A stretch of 64,000 bases of DNA, from NCBI GenBank assembly GCA_029532415.1, contig JAQOTA010000035.1:1-64000 (forward strand). Direction: 5' to 3'. Every line of letters starts with the position of its first letter. Position 1 is the first letter of the stretch. The DNA comes from Marasmius tenuissimus. Lineage: Eukaryota; Basidiomycota; Agaricomycetes; Agaricales; Marasmiaceae. A program made the position numbers and the translations under genes. The notes under the pieces are model-generated. The model was not told the origin of the DNA and did no database searches. It saw only the letters and a list, made by a program, of their open reading frames with translations. This document shows positions 21,101-34,622 of this stretch, piece after piece.

Positions 21101-23521
21101 AGAGTTCCTGATTATACGGTGCGTGTTTCGTCCTCTCCGGGTCCCTTCCTTTCCTGAATTTCTACGACAACACTTGCTAGAAATCGATCACTCTGGTTAT
21201 ACGATCGGTGGTGCCACAGTACCCAAGTCACAATCTAGTCCATCTGCAAATGAATGTCGCATATCACACATGAGGCAGCCGAACGCGGGTTGACGCCCGA
21301 TAATCAACACAGCGAACGACAAAGGAAAATAACGATAAAACGGTCAGAGTCTGGAGATTTTTCTCTTCTCTTGGGGCCCTCCTTCCGTCTTGTGAGACTG
21401 CTTTGTCTCAAGGAGGTCTACACTTCATCGTTCTGGCAGCGATCTCTCAGTTTGTTGCTCCCTGGATGACCTCGGCACCTTCCCGTGTCCAACATGCGGT
21501 GGTAGCGTGTTTCTGGTGTGTTTTCAACGAGTTGTCTCTTAAATGAGGTCCTGGTGGGACAAAGGTGAGCTTTCCTTTCCTTCCTCCCCCATTTCTACTC
21601 CCTGTCTTATTTGTCCTCTTTGAAACTTTATGATATGTCGTTCATACCTCGCCCCAAGTCACAAAGTCAACGGGCAGTGTGTGGCACCAGAGCTCAGTCA
21701 TCGACTTCGTCACTCAGCTCGACTCCAAACTCCTCTCACTCATGCCTGAGGTTTCCCCGATAGTCTTCCGAGCTTTACAGACGAGTACAAGTTCGGGTTC
21801 CTGGGTCTTGCTTTGTTCATCAGCTGCACGCGGCTCACCGTCGGTCGTCGGCTATCATTCTTCGAGTCTCCTCGCTGCTTTTTCACGTTCCCGAAATAGC
21901 GCCTCCGCCGCCTCGAAATGACCTCCCACGAACGTCGAGAAATAGCATTATGGGCTCTATCCACGACTCTCGACACGAGGAGGGCAAAGCTCTCATAATT
22001 CGATCGAGGCCGTAGTTTCGGTTCGAGGGTAGTGTCGTCGAGAGGACGGAAATGAGGTACGGCCTAGGAGGTAAAACGGATGGGCGAGAACGTGATGGAG
22101 AGCAGGGCTGGGCCGACATTCTATTGCTGGGAGTTGGAGAACGTGGTAAGCAACATACTCTTGACTTCAATCAGACGTCACTTCATCTCGGGAGATGAAT
22201 CAGGAGATGAAATCCGCTGATATGAATTTTTTTAATGGGATTTATTGTTCTTTTTCTACGACTAATGAACAAGGTGGTGGATTTCGATCATGGAACGAGT
22301 GTAAAGACGAAGGGGAACGTGTTGTGCATACAGGGTGTTAGCTGAGGGCTAGAGGTACGTTGTTTATCGAGGCGTCGATGACACAACCTCATCGTTTCAT
22401 TATCCCAGACCTACAGCACCTTCTCCCTAACCTTTGACGTTTCCTTTTTCGTCGACGATCGCTGAGATGAAAAATAAATCAATTTGTATGACTTTGACGA
22501 GTTTCCAGAAAATCCATCTCGTCCTGTGCCAGTGGTTGGGCGCCATCATCACATCACATCTTCCTCGGAGGTCGGAAGCTAGCACGAAATCCCGTACTTA
22601 CTCGGCACCTCCGACTCGCTCTACACAAGCTAAGTATTGACTCGTTTGATGGTGGCTGCACGAGGGTCAATGTTGCAGGGGAACGTATCGCAGAGTAGCA
22701 TCCCTGTCAGCCTCCTTAGCACGATCACTCAACGTCAATTCGCACGCACACACAATCATGCAGAAGCTCTATCCCTACGTTCTAACCTCGCACGTTTTAG
22801 AAGTCTAACGAAGCGCTCACCCAGGCATACGACCAACGAGTTCTATTTTCCACGGAGAAACGTATGGCGTTTTCCAAGGCGCGGCATCCCATGATCGAAA
22901 AAAAAAACATGAAATCAAGGGTGGATATTCAATCCCCGGACCGGGGTTCAACAGGTCGAAGGGCACTTGGACTTTTTGACCAGCGTGGAACTTTGCACTT
23001 TCCTTTTGGAGGTCTAGAACTCTTTGACTCATGTGCGTTATTGAATTTTTCTCACTCGTTATCTCTTATTGTCTTTCTCGACAGGTGCTCCTCCCCCCGT
23101 CGGAGGAATTGGAGTTGTCAGCTCAGAAGGGGGGATTGAAAAAATTCGAGGAGTAACGCGTTTGTTGAATTGCGCAAATATGCAATAAGTAAGTGGTACA
23201 ACTACACGTTGGAGTTCGAGGTTCGAGGTGAAGAGCGTGAATATTAGGGATGAGGGTCGTGGGGTATCGAAATGTTGAGGGTCGTTTAGAAAATGTGAGT
23301 GTCGTGATGAAGACATAACCTGAGAGCGCTAAATAAAAGCTAAAGATGAACACAGGAAGAGTGGACGTCGGCGGCGCAGCCGAGAGAGAGAGAGTTGGGT
23401 AGTACAAATGATGGAAGAAACAACCAAGAAAGGTAAAGTGTACAATGAAGGTGAATACGTGGGGATGTGAGGGGAGGAATCGCGAGTGGTGATACATGGT
23501 AAGGGTCCATTTGAGACTAGC
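18101..23521. other. Gene-poor stretch upstream-to-downstream of the HMG gene side
   Basis: Scattered frames only. Between about 20460 and 21300 the plus strand has exon-like pieces flanked by splice-like signals (for example CCTTCAG before 21063 and GTGCGT after 21119), but no continuous model could be defended. The longest minus frame, 19373-19789 (138 codons), is Cys- and Ser-rich without a known motif. Sequence from 23050 to 23520 is the 3' flank of the HMG-box gene, including a (GA)n run near 23383-23394. Confidence 0.35.
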
Positions 23522-24978
23522 TCAATATGAGGCGCGCGCTTCGGATTGGTGGAGGAGAGGCTGAGCAGTTAGGGGCATCTCGTCGATAGCAGCTCCGGGA
23601 TAGCCCTGCAGAAGATTTGAGGGATCCATATCCATTGAGAATTGGCAGAACTCGGGATGTTCGTCGACGAAATGTTGCTGCGACTCGTACTCGTACTCGT
23701 GGTGGAGTTGGCCGTCGTATACAGGTGAATACGTTTCCATCTGGTGCATGCTTTCGAGATGCTGATGATGATCTTTGTTCATGCCTAGCTCGATAGGAGG
23801 TATTGAGCAGATGTCGAAGTCGCCGGCCATCAACGAAGCAGACGAATCGGACGTAGGCCATTCCCACGTGTAAGGATCGTCGACGTTAGCGTTCGGCGGC
23901 ATCGTGAAGTCCGAGGGAAAGGCAGAAGGATGTGAGTACGATGAGCTTGGGGTAAAGGGTCCCGAAGCTGGAGAGGATGGTCCCGAGGAGCAAGTCGTCG
24001 ACGGGGAGAACATAGAGGTGTCGACGAGCGGATGAGGAATATACTGCTTAGATTTGGAAAGAAAGATCAGTAAAGCGCTCAATCAACGATCAAAGAATGA
24101 CTTACCGAGAATTCAGCAGGTGGCAAAAGATGTTCAGTGCCGCTGGGTCGGTAATCAAAGTTCCTCATGACATCTTCTGGGTTCCCGGTGTGGGCGGCGC
24201 GTCGGGAGATCATAGGAAGTAACGAAGGCGATGAAGGACACGAGGCGTTGGCGGTGAACAGACTGGGAAGCTGGATGGTCTGGAATGATGGAGGAGGCGT
24301 AGGTGCAGAAGCAGAGCGACCGTGGGGTCTCGAAGTAGTGGGAGGAGGAATCACAAACGAAATGGTAGAGTTGGGTTCCTCGCCGCATTGATCTTCAGAC
24401 TTCTTAGACCGCTTCTTATTTCTAGCCTTCCCATCCTTATCCCGAACTCGCTGAGGACGATACACGTAGTTAGGATGCAGCTGCTCGTGTTCCTTCTTCT
24501 TCTCCTTCGCCAAATCTTCCCAGTGCTTCCTCTCCTCTCCAGAAAGCGCCTTCCACTGCTGGCTGATGGCCTTGGAAAGATCGGCTTGTCGTTGTTTCTT
24601 GCCGCCGCTCGAAGCAGCTGCAGCGTCTCGTTCCTCGACACATTTGCGACGGAAGAGAATGAAGGCGTTCTCGGGACGTTTGATATAATCTTCGTCCCCT
24701 TTTTTAGGGCGGCGGTCAACGTCGCTTGGGGAGGTCGAGAGGATGGATGAGGTAGAGGACTTTCGGCGTTTGTGAGAGACCGGCGAAGTAGAATCGGGGG
24801 TGAGGGTGCGCATGAGAGGGGGTGGTGTTGTACATGATGAAGAAGCGGAAGACAAAGCGAGTGAACGGAGGTCGGGTTCGAAAGGTGACGATGAAGGAGT
24901 GGAATAAGGGCTATCGCTCAGGTTATGGGTAGACGGGAAAGTAAAGGCTCGTGGCGTTGGTGAGATGATGGTCAACAT
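23522..24978 (-). CDS. HMG-box transcription factor, Prf1/Pcc1/Mat2-like (464 aa)
   Basis: Sequence-specific DNA-binding regulator expected in the nucleus. Two exons (24106-24978 and 23522-24043) join across a 62-nt intron, GTAAGT..TAAGCAG, in phase 0. The HMG box covers about residues 98-172: YIKRPENAFILFRRK opens helix 1, then ISQQWKALSGEERKHWEDLA covers helices 2 and 3, and it ends HPNYVYRPQR as in MATA-type HMG boxes. A Lys-rich stretch (ARNKKRSKK) follows and may be a nuclear signal. The flanks are Ser/Pro/Thr-rich and disordered. The C-terminal exon is acidic and aromatic, compatible with an activation domain. Basidiomycete relatives (Prf1 in smuts, Mat2 in Cryptococcus, Pcc1 in Coprinopsis) act in pheromone response and sexual development; placing this protein with them is inference. 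The start is the first in-frame ATG. The frame is open further upstream without an ATG, so a short 5' exon may exist. Confidence 0.9.
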
Positions 24979-25047
24979 TGGTGGTTGAGGGGCATCGGTC
25001 GTCACTTCGAGTGCTGGGAAGAGGTAAGTTATCGAGAACGTCTGCAA

Positions 25048-28000
25048 AACTCATTATTACGCACATCGGGCCTGGGTATCGCGCGTACGCAAAGCGGGCA
25101 TGGCTAACAGCTAGTACAGTTGAAGACGAGCGAGGAGTTGTCGATTGGAAGGTTTGAAGTGATACTGGCTCGTGACTAGAGTTTGCGTGTGTGCGTGTTC
25201 TGTTGTCGGGAGGTATGGAGTTGAACAAAAGTCGTGAAGAGGGAGTAAAGGAGGGAATTGGGGACGACACAATTAGGGAAGGTAAGAAAGAATAGATGGG
25301 TGTCTTGTTCTTGCTAGTTTCGCTTTTGTTTTGTTTCGGTGGAGACCAAAAACACAATAAAACGACTCGGTACAAGCGGGGCACAATCCGAAAGACAATA
25401 CGGGTGGTGAGTTATATACCCATAGCGTCAGATCCAAGGGCAGGCAAGCGCTCCGAACCCCATTGGGTTGCGGTATCCCACGCGCATTGTGGTTCCTAAT
25501 TTAGAAGTCGCAGTTAGGTACCTCGACTGAATCATAGATTCCAACAAGATTTCCGAGATTTCACAGATTGTGATTTTACGAAATATTATTTGGCGTGGAA
25601 TGGAGGCGCCCAACACGCCTATTGTTCTCTGCACAAGCCACGCCACCCCGGCATCAAGGTCCGAGCACCACGTAAAAATCATATATTCAGGCAAAACGAA
25701 AGGTTTCTTCCCTGATTTTTCCTCTATACCTCAGTCATTGCCTAAGAGCGGTTCCCTTGGAGATCTCACAGAGCACTCGAATGTCACTTCGTTCACTATC
25801 CCAGTGAAATGCTTCACTTCGCCAACTCTCCGACGGCCTTCTCACTACGGCGGCACGTGGTAAAATACTCAAAGCACGTCCATCAGATTTCATGCCCAAA
25901 GCGGTGAAGTAGCGCCTTCAGACTTCTTTAATAGGCAGTTGGGGCCCGGGAGTTTGGCTACCGAAGTCTATCTATGTGGCTGTCCTTTACCTCTTACAGC
26001 CCATGATCGTACTTTGCAAAGGTCCGTGCTCGCTAAACAATTCCCCAGCTTTCCCTTGAACGCCTCCCCCACAAAATGGCATCGTCACTACAGCTTTTCG
26101 AGAATCCTGTACCAATGTCATTAATTTCCCTCAGCCGGAACTTCGTTCGGATTTTTCCTTTGCTCGCGTAGTTGGATCAGAGTGCATCGTCACAGTGTCT
26201 CAGTGCGACCTCCAGGCTTTCGCTTAACTCCCTTGTCTGATTTCCGAAGGTCTCACTCATGCTATGTTCCGGTGGCACATTGAACATGACCTCGGAGGTA
26301 TGAGACAAGGTCTCTCGATCGTTTGGAAATTCTACAGCCCAGACTCCAGTACCTTTAGCCCCGTCGACAAGGGAAGAAATTCTCACTGTCGCGCGGGTAA
26401 AGGTGGTCAAACAAGATTTGGAAATGGGTACGGCAGCTGGTTGACTGGCTCCCTCTCGAGTCATGAGAGACAAGAAGTAAGGGAAGGATCAGGATGGAAA
26501 TCAATCACCTATATATCTTGGATTCACACCACCATTCTGACTCGCCTGGGCGGGACGACGAGGACTTATCGCATTAAATCCGAGTGACTCGACGTCGGTA
26601 TATCGTCCCTGATTAGCTATATATGGAATGTCATTCCTCTCACATCCATCAAAATTATACGGCATACGAAGTTGAGTTCGTCTGAGCCCAGGGAAATATT
26701 TTGGTCTCTACCAAGTCATAGAGAAGCTGCCTAAATGAGCTAGTAGCGTGCAGGTACGCCTCAGGCAAAAATATCGAGAACGTAACATTTACCAGTGCTC
26801 AAGCAATCGGATGACACGCTACCTTCGGTAATCACCCTCTCTATGGCCTCGCCTTCCGGAGCAGGCATGTTATCAAACCCTTAGTGAGTACGAGCACGCT
26901 ATTTCGCGTTCTTCATGTGAGCGTGCCACAATATTTCACAATGTTCGAATGCCCGGAGAATCCGACCACCCGCAGCGATTACGCGTGATATGAACTTTGT
27001 ATACTTCCTCAAATGTCGAACAATGCGCCTCGGGGTCGGGAAAACTCAGTAGAAGCCTATTGTGCGTTGTAAGCAATCTAAATCTTGATGCGGCATTTCT
27101 ACAATCTCATTCGACAGATTTCTCGTCTCCTCCATCTTTTCCATCCCTTCTCGTCGGTGTTTTTGGTCTGAGCGGTCCTAACGGCAGCAATGAACTTTCG
27201 ATTGGGATGTGATCATTAAGTTCTATCAATCACTTTCCCGTGAATGTAAAGCGTGGACAGATACAATCTGTCCGACGTCGGTGACCATGATTCCTACTAC
27301 TCAAAGCGTCTGAGCCTGCCAGTGGGTGGATCTCTGACTTGTGCAGGATCCATGATGCTATAGATGGCCAAATTGCTCTCACCTAAAATTACTTGGCTCT
27401 TTATTCAGTCAGTCGTAGGATATAGGCATCGCACCATGCACCAACGTTCCTAGGAGGCCGGAGAGCCCCGTCTGTAACGACGACTGGCCAGTTAGAATCC
27501 TACCCGTTTTCTCTTCCACAGCAAGTCATATACTCCCGTGAGTGGGAGGCAATTTAACCCTTCCCTGCCGTAGAGCGTTAGTCTCACACATGTAGTCAAT
27601 GTCAGATAGTCACAGACGCGTCGGATACGCGTTTCTTCTTTCACATTCCACCACACAATCGTAATCGAGGAGAGTCGGTCTCAAATGGGCGGACAATGAA
27701 ATTTTCACTGTCAATCCGAGCTTTCACTGGACACCTGATTACAAATACCTGGAGTTGTGTTGAGTAGCTGTAGCCGTATGGTTGTGGGGATAAACGCACT
27801 CTGCCATTCTGCCTTTCGTAATGATGGGGCCTAGTTTGAGCTTCGACGACGTTCGCAGGGTATTGGATGACTCGAATTTGCGCCCTTTGGGTACTCAAGC
27901 ATATAATAAGCTAATAATATACGCGTTTTGAGCCTCAATGCACCCTTGGATCAACTAGGCTTAGGCGGATACCAGGGTTCTTGGCCACATCACGGAAAAA

Positions 28001-30313
28001 GATCACTCTATTTCCGTGCCCCTGATCTCTCACGGTGGAGAGATACGAAACAATGGTGTGAAGGAGTGAAGAGCGTTCCAAAAGCAGTATGATTGATACC
28101 TGAAGGTATTGGGAGAAGTATTATCCAGTAAGAAATGTAGATAGAGAATGGTATGGATTGTCGCAGCCCTTGCGCGTTGACCCTAATGCAACCGTAACAT
28201 TATGAAACACGAAAATCAAGTTTATTCACGCGACAGGATCGCGTCGCGACGCGTCTATTTCACGGTCACGTATCATGACTCCGGATGACTTGACCCCTAA
28301 AAGGGGTGAACAATGCGGGATTAGGTCAGGTTGTTGGGCCTGAACAGTAGTTCACCCACTGTAGCCGTCATCATCTGGACATTGTCGGGTATTCAACCTT
28401 ACTTGGGCTCGATTACATTCATACCAATCTTCTTCAGGTATGCAAAACGGGATCCTGATCAAAAGTCACCTTCTGAGCCTCTGGCCAAGGTCGCCGTCGG
28501 TGAAAGAGCTGCCGGATATGATCGTGCATTGTTTCGTGACCTTGACCAAGCCGTACTAACGAATTACCCTTGCATCCTGCACCTGAACCTTCTTCCCTCG
28601 GGGTCGGTGTTTGTGAAGACTCCACTGCACATCGACATGAGGTGACACGACATCCTAGGCGGTAGAACCGGAGCTTTCCCATATGATAATGCTCAATTCT
28701 AGTCACAGAACGATCGAATTTCTCGGGTTAGGTGAGTATTTTTGGCCATTCCCCACCGTTTTACCTCAAGAGGTGAGTCACGACAGCTAAGTACTTAGCA
28801 TACTGGCACTGTCGATCGTGTTCGCTGTGTTCATGGTAATACCTCCGAGCTACGGATCCACCCGGAGGCATCGCTGCCTGTTGTGCACTGGAATGACTCA
28901 CCGCCTCCGGAGGGTCATCTCAGTCACCGGTTATGGACACGTTGCAGAGCTCCGGGCTGGATGTGGACGAGTTTTGAAGTGGTCGTCCCAGCTTCTTCTC
29001 CTTTCCTCACAGCGTATAACTTCCCGAATGCTACACCAGCGCTTGTGTATACTCTTCTAGAAGCCGGCGGTAAGGGTCAAAGCAGACTTCGGGAGAAATG
29101 AAGCGCCCAAGCGCTTGGAAATTGATTTGCCTCCGTGCCGCCGGCAGGTACATAAAATTCCCTCCCACGAACCCTGCACGCGTCATTGGTTGATAACTAT
29201 CACTATTTTCCAGTTCTTTTCGGTTCTGTAACCATCGGTCAAAGTTCTGTGACTACTGACTACATCAGGACTGGGTCCTGAATCCGCTCTTGAGCTCATT
29301 AGAGTAATGTTGACTTGATGTTTTGGAGATAGTCGTCCGAAAAGTATGTTTAAACTTTCCTTGCCACCGTCTTGAATTTATGACTAGTCCTCCATCTCAG
29401 AACTTTGTAACTGTGCGCACGTCACTTGGGTTTCATATGATCGAACAAGGCTCCCCTCGTGTCTATGGCTCGAAGACTACTCAGCCACTCCCCTGCCTCT
29501 GCACTACACTTTCCGAGTTGTGCTAATGTAGCGACACTGGCCCTCTTGTTCTCTCGTCTTCTGACACTGTAAGTGTTCCTTTCCCTTACAGATTTTTTTT
29601 CACTCGCCAGCTCGACGGCTGAGGGTCGAGTTCTAATGCTCGGACCGCCTTTCAAATGAGCGTCCGAATTGTGGCTTTTTGAAGGACAAATCTGTAATCC
29701 ACCTCTCCACGTACGCTCAACCCTCTTTCGGCCGAGTGGACCCTCCCTCCAGTCGAGTACTCACTCGTAAGAATAAATGCTGACTTACCATGTGTTTCTC
29801 CTCGAGGTCGTTGACGTGTAGCCATATCTAAAGGATTCTCAGCTGGATGGTCGTGCTAACAGGATTTCGTTCATTTACGGCGCAGGTTCTATTGATCTTC
29901 TATTATCCTCTTTCTCTCATCGTGGGCAATAAACGTGTGTATACTTGAATAATATCATGGTGCCACAACTTCAAAGCGAACAGCATCGGACACATTCGGT
30001 CGACAAGTATTTCATTCAGCTTTAAATCTCCCCCATGGTCGATCCAGCAACAAGGATCAGTCAACGCTTCCTGCAAGTGACCAGAGATCTCGTTCATGCT
30101 TCGTGATGTCCCTAGCTCGCCAGTCTCGTTTGTCAAAATGTGATACCCTTGAGGCAGCAGCTTCAGCGAAGACCTTTGAAGTTTCCTAATGCGCATAGAG
30201 AAACTATTTCAGAGATCCAATACGAAGGTAACTTGGTTCTACTCTCTGAGTTCCATACTCCGCCGGACAACTTACTTACCTATTAGGTATGTTCCGAAGG
30301 TAAATCCAGAGCA
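25048..30313. other. 5' flank of the HMG gene and gene-poor stretch
   Basis: The first ~350 bp (to about 25400) is pyrimidine-rich on the gene's strand and likely its promoter and leader. Beyond that I find only short frames. The plus frame 28331-28645 (104 codons) and pieces near 28818-29100 carry possible splice signals but no recognisable domain. A small perfect palindrome CCCCTAAAAGGGG-like hairpin is at 28294-28306. Confidence 0.4.
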
Positions 30314-30354
30314 GAGAACACGCGCTCCGCCAAGCTGTAGCGCCTCCACGCCTC

Positions 30355-30960
30355 GTGTATGTTTTTGGAAGTTTCCTTTCGCTTGGGTTGGGCAGAGGGG
30401 TTCACAACCTGAACATCTCATCTCGCTGTTTTGCCACAGGGTCTAGGGTAAATTTCGGTGAACAAATTCACTCGATGAGCGAGTCGGATATTCACTATTC
30501 ATCTCCATTCATTCGTCTATCAAATTATGCCGAGTAACGTTACAGCTTGTCCCGCCCTGGCAAGCGCATCGCTCGCCCGATGTTCACGTTCCTATGATGA
30601 CGGACTCTCGGGAAGGCGTACTGAATTATTTTACTCTACCAGAGAGCAATGCCGATGCCACCAACTCGTCGGGAGAACTCCTAGAAGAGAAACCCATCAT
30701 CCCGTTCGACGCGATTCTTACGTCTTAGTACTAGGATTCTTGCCGGTCTACGGACCTCACTGCACGGAAATATCACGTACTGACGCGTCCCGGGAACGCG
30801 TCAGTCCTGGGATCACAAGGTACTGAAGATTATCTGGACCGCGGAATTACTTTATTCGGGTATGAAGGGTATCAGCGTCGCTACAGCACAGTTCAGGAAT
30901 ATCGAGTAACCACCTCACCCTCCATGCTCCGGTTGAAGAGTCAGATGTCCCTGGTCAGTG
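30355..30960 (+). pseudogene. Degenerate gene fragment shared by both duplicated segments (copy 1)
   Basis: Three short frames recur in the other copy. One is a hydrophobic start-like stretch (VFGSFLSLGLGRGVHN); another is VPMMTDSREGVLNYF, ending at 30728; the third is a KYHVLTRPGNASVLGSQG stretch near 30770. Between the first two the frame is shifted relative to copy 2. No complete gene can be read and the family is unknown. Confidence 0.35.
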
Positions 30961-32929
30961 GAAGGAGTACTCCCGGGTTCACGTCAAAACCCAGGTATCG
31001 ACCGTTATCGCATCTCACACGTGGATATCATATCTCCGAGAAATGAATCCCTGATGCTCATGGCTCGTTCATAGGCCTCGAGCTCCAGACCCGAAAGCAA
31101 TGTTCAGGAGAGAAGTAGGCAACTCATTTCCCGCCATTCGGACTTTGACAGTGATGACACTGAGTAGGTTGCGGTAATTTGGCTTTACTTGAGATCGTAG
31201 GCGATGAGCTATGGCTGAGATACAAGAGAGCCAGGTAAGGTGTAATTTCCGGATCTCCCACGCTCGGGGATATTATGCCTGCAGGCTAGGCACTCCACAG
31301 CATACATATGACAATGTATCCTTGGATATCCCTAAGCGAGGGCAGAGGGCGTGAAGGACCCAGCAGAAGGTTCGTGTCTACTACTGACACCATGCGCTGA
31401 ATCTATTCGGGAAATGAAAAATCCTCGTGCTCGTACTAGCTGAACGGCTTGCCATCCGAGTCGCAGATTTTCTCAGGATGGCCGAGCTTTCGTTCCGTAT
31501 TCAGGCCTAAAAGTGTGGTACTTTATCGATTCTCGCTAACGGAATAGACCTCTGACAGTCAAAAGGTATAGTCAGATGCCAGTTTCGGGCGGATATTAAG
31601 ATAGTAATCTAACCATACGAATCGGTATGTCTTGTCTCTCTTTGAGCAGAAACCGAATGCGACCAGGCCAGCTTTTTCTACGTATGTTCTTTTTCTTTGA
31701 CTTTGGCTTTGAGGTTTCATTTCGTGGCTGAAGATGAAACTTGGTAACTGAGCCTTGAGGCCCTGATACAATCGCTACCGGGACCTAATGATGATTCATT
31801 CTAATCTAACTCTCCGCAAGTATGCTCCGCACTCCCGAAGCTACACATCGTACGGGTCTCAACTTCCGTCTCGAGGCATATCTCTCCACCGCAGTCTGGG
31901 GTAATCGCAATCAATACCGGCGGGAGCTCTCGCGAACCCGAGGTTTAGAATAGTTCAATCCTGTATCCGTATCTTTGGGCCTATTCAATACTCATCATCC
32001 CCATCCCAATATGACAGTTGCGGTCCGAATAGTTGGACTCATGATCCGACACGTGTAGATAAGGAAATATAGAACCAAGACAGTGGTACTGTCGGGAAGA
32101 TCTGGAGTGAGGTCGTTTCCCCAAGTTGGCGTTGAGCTTGTACTCGTGAGCCCGGTGAACATGGCGGGTGCGGCAGGTGATATGTTAGTACCGCGGGCGT
32201 TATTGAACTGATTTCTGGCGATGATGGGATTATGGGACATCGGGTTCGACGAGGCATTGGTGGCCGTTGACCCTGGGCTCGAGAGTAGATAACATTGAGA
32301 CTCGAGGCTTTCGGAACATGAATATTCATGTGAACACTCGAGGGATCTCTTGGGGCTCGTCGAATGGATTATTGCCATACACGGTCGAGTCTGGAGCGGA
32401 AGCAAAAATCAACGCCATCAACACTGCAGTGATGAATTCACGAGAATCACATCTCTCACAAAGCGTCTTCCAATTAGTGTTGACCACTCAATCGTGGGTA
32501 TGTTGGGCTATACCAAAAGCAAAAGTCGCTCACACCTGATACCTTATACGAGCGTACCCTTCATTCTGGGGTATCTCCACGCAGATGGGAAGTACTACTA
32601 GCCCAATACCAGTACCTATGAGTGCCAGAGACACCTACTTACCTTCGGCTTTAAGAATGATCGAGCCGGAAATAGAGCTTGGGGCTCTCAATAGGTCCTC
32701 TATCCAATCACCTCAACCGAGATCCCTAGCAGCACTAACACCGTCTTGCATGCTTCCGTTCTTGACTTCAATCGTATGACTCCTTTTCCTCCCGTGTTAG
32801 GTGTCTTCCATTCCCGACGCTTTGGGGTTTACAGGACGGATTAATCCGCTGTTGACGTGAGAGAGGGGACATTACCCCGAGGTCCACAGCGGAACAGAAA
32901 CTATCGTTCTCATCGGAATAGCTGACCCA

Positions 32930-33135
32930 GTCATTCAAGCTACTCTATCGAGATATTTCCTTGTTCTTGATAAAAATGGGAATGAATGGGAGCTGTGAAC
33001 ATTCCGAGCCCCTGTCTCCCGCCTCATGGACCCACGAAGTCATCTTCCAACAATTAGACGCCCATATTTTGGAAGATCGGGTGAGCGCCTGCTAACTGGG
33101 CGTGGACCCACAAGACTACATTGGGCGGTGGCAAC
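32930..33135 (+). pseudogene. Disrupted exon, counterpart of the frame at 54040-54255
   Basis: Translation gives FLVLDKNGNEWEL followed at once by a TGA, then continues in a shifted frame with sequence matching the second copy. The second copy reads through the same region uninterrupted. Confidence 0.45.
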
Positions 33136-34400
33136 GGTATCTAGGCGCCCGACGTATTCTAAAATAAGAGGACAGCTTGACATGATCGTGGACAATATTT
33201 TGGATAGCCTACGTCTGCCTATTTTTGTTCTGAGGGCAAGACAAACTTCTCCTTCGTCGAACCGCTGAATCTCGCTGATCAAAATTCCTTGTATCAGAAT
33301 CTAGCAACTCCGCCTATAACGTGGTATTTCCCGAAGATGAGTCTCTTTGTATTTTTTGTTTCTTCTGAATCCCGACCACACCGATGACTGGTAAGTAGGC
33401 TCGCGCCCACATTCTGACAGAATATGATGACATGTATCAGAATGGACCCTGCACGTACCACAAAGGGAATCTTCCCGCCACAAGACGTGTTCCGATGTTC
33501 TCTTGAAAGCTGTTACACGTGTATATCAAGACGGATTAGGCAATCCAACAGGAGGAGTATGTAGGCGACAGTGGGACAAAGGAAGTGTGACTGTGGGAGG
33601 AACGGGAGAAAAGCGCATTCGGCTTAGTTGGCACTGGAATTCTGATTGAGGGGCTCAATCAAGGGGACACTGGGCTTATCGGTGAAAAGTCAATGACAGG
33701 CCAACAAAGTTTGTGGGATTGAATTGGCGCCGGCAACCGGGAACGGGACCCTTGTGGGACCCACAGTAATACACATAATTAACAATAAAGGTTCATCCAG
33801 GTTTGGATACCGAGGTCGACCTCTTGGGCTACCAACTAAATATGGGTGCGACCTTCGGATTCTGTATCGAATCGAATCTAAGAGTTGGGATTTATGATTG
33901 AGGGTCGCCTGGCCTCAAGGCCCACATAGATATCATACATTTGCTGACGCTAGTAAGTCGTCGTTTAAGGGCGACGACTCCTTTCTGCTCAGTAGATGCT
34001 TCGACCATGGATGGTCTTTCAGTCTGTGAATTATCTTCGGAGGAATAGTGGAGGATTAGTATCCTAGGAAGTCCCGACACCGATAGCAAACGCCTTATGA
34101 TTTCGTTCGCAAGCTCGCAACAAGGCAGTCATTCCCATGATTGAATTTCCCCAGTCCCGGTCAATGTTGATCAGGCGTCGGAATGTCAAAGCTCAGCTGG
34201 CGGAAAAGACAATTAGCCTGGCTTATTCATCGTCCTTGGTCATGTCTAACCGTGAGTCTCCGAGAGTCCCGCCCACAATCTGTGGCTCTTTCGACCCTCG
34301 ATGTCAAATGGAATTCTGATGCGAGTCGGTCTTCGGAGCTACTAAGCGTGTCTTGGTGAGCAGCGGACTCCGCTTGCTTGAGGATTGTTACACGTGTATC

Positions 34401-34622
34401 TTATGCCCGATTTAGGTATGTAAAGGAGGTGTACATTGTATTCTGTAGGTGATGGTGAGGACAAAGGAAGTTCAAAAACGAGATGAGCGTCAACGCGTAA
34501 AGAGGCTTTCTGATGGTGGCTGGGCCACAGGAGATAGGGTTTGCTGCGGGCTGAAACTTCGAATGCTGAATGTCAACGCGGACTGATGCTAGGCTGATAG
34601 AACTAGTGTTCTGTGGACACAC
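34401..34622 (-). pseudogene. Conserved open frame in duplicated segment, copy 1
   Basis: A 73-codon frame without a proper ATG aligns along its length with 55523-55747 (shared CPQ start, QHSKFQ, NPISC/NLISC, FLCP and LQNT). It looks like an exon or fossil exon. Function unknown. Confidence 0.3.

Noticed and set aside
24322..24750. A 142-codon plus-strand frame
   Set aside because: It lies antisense to the HMG-box coding exon and has no features of its own.
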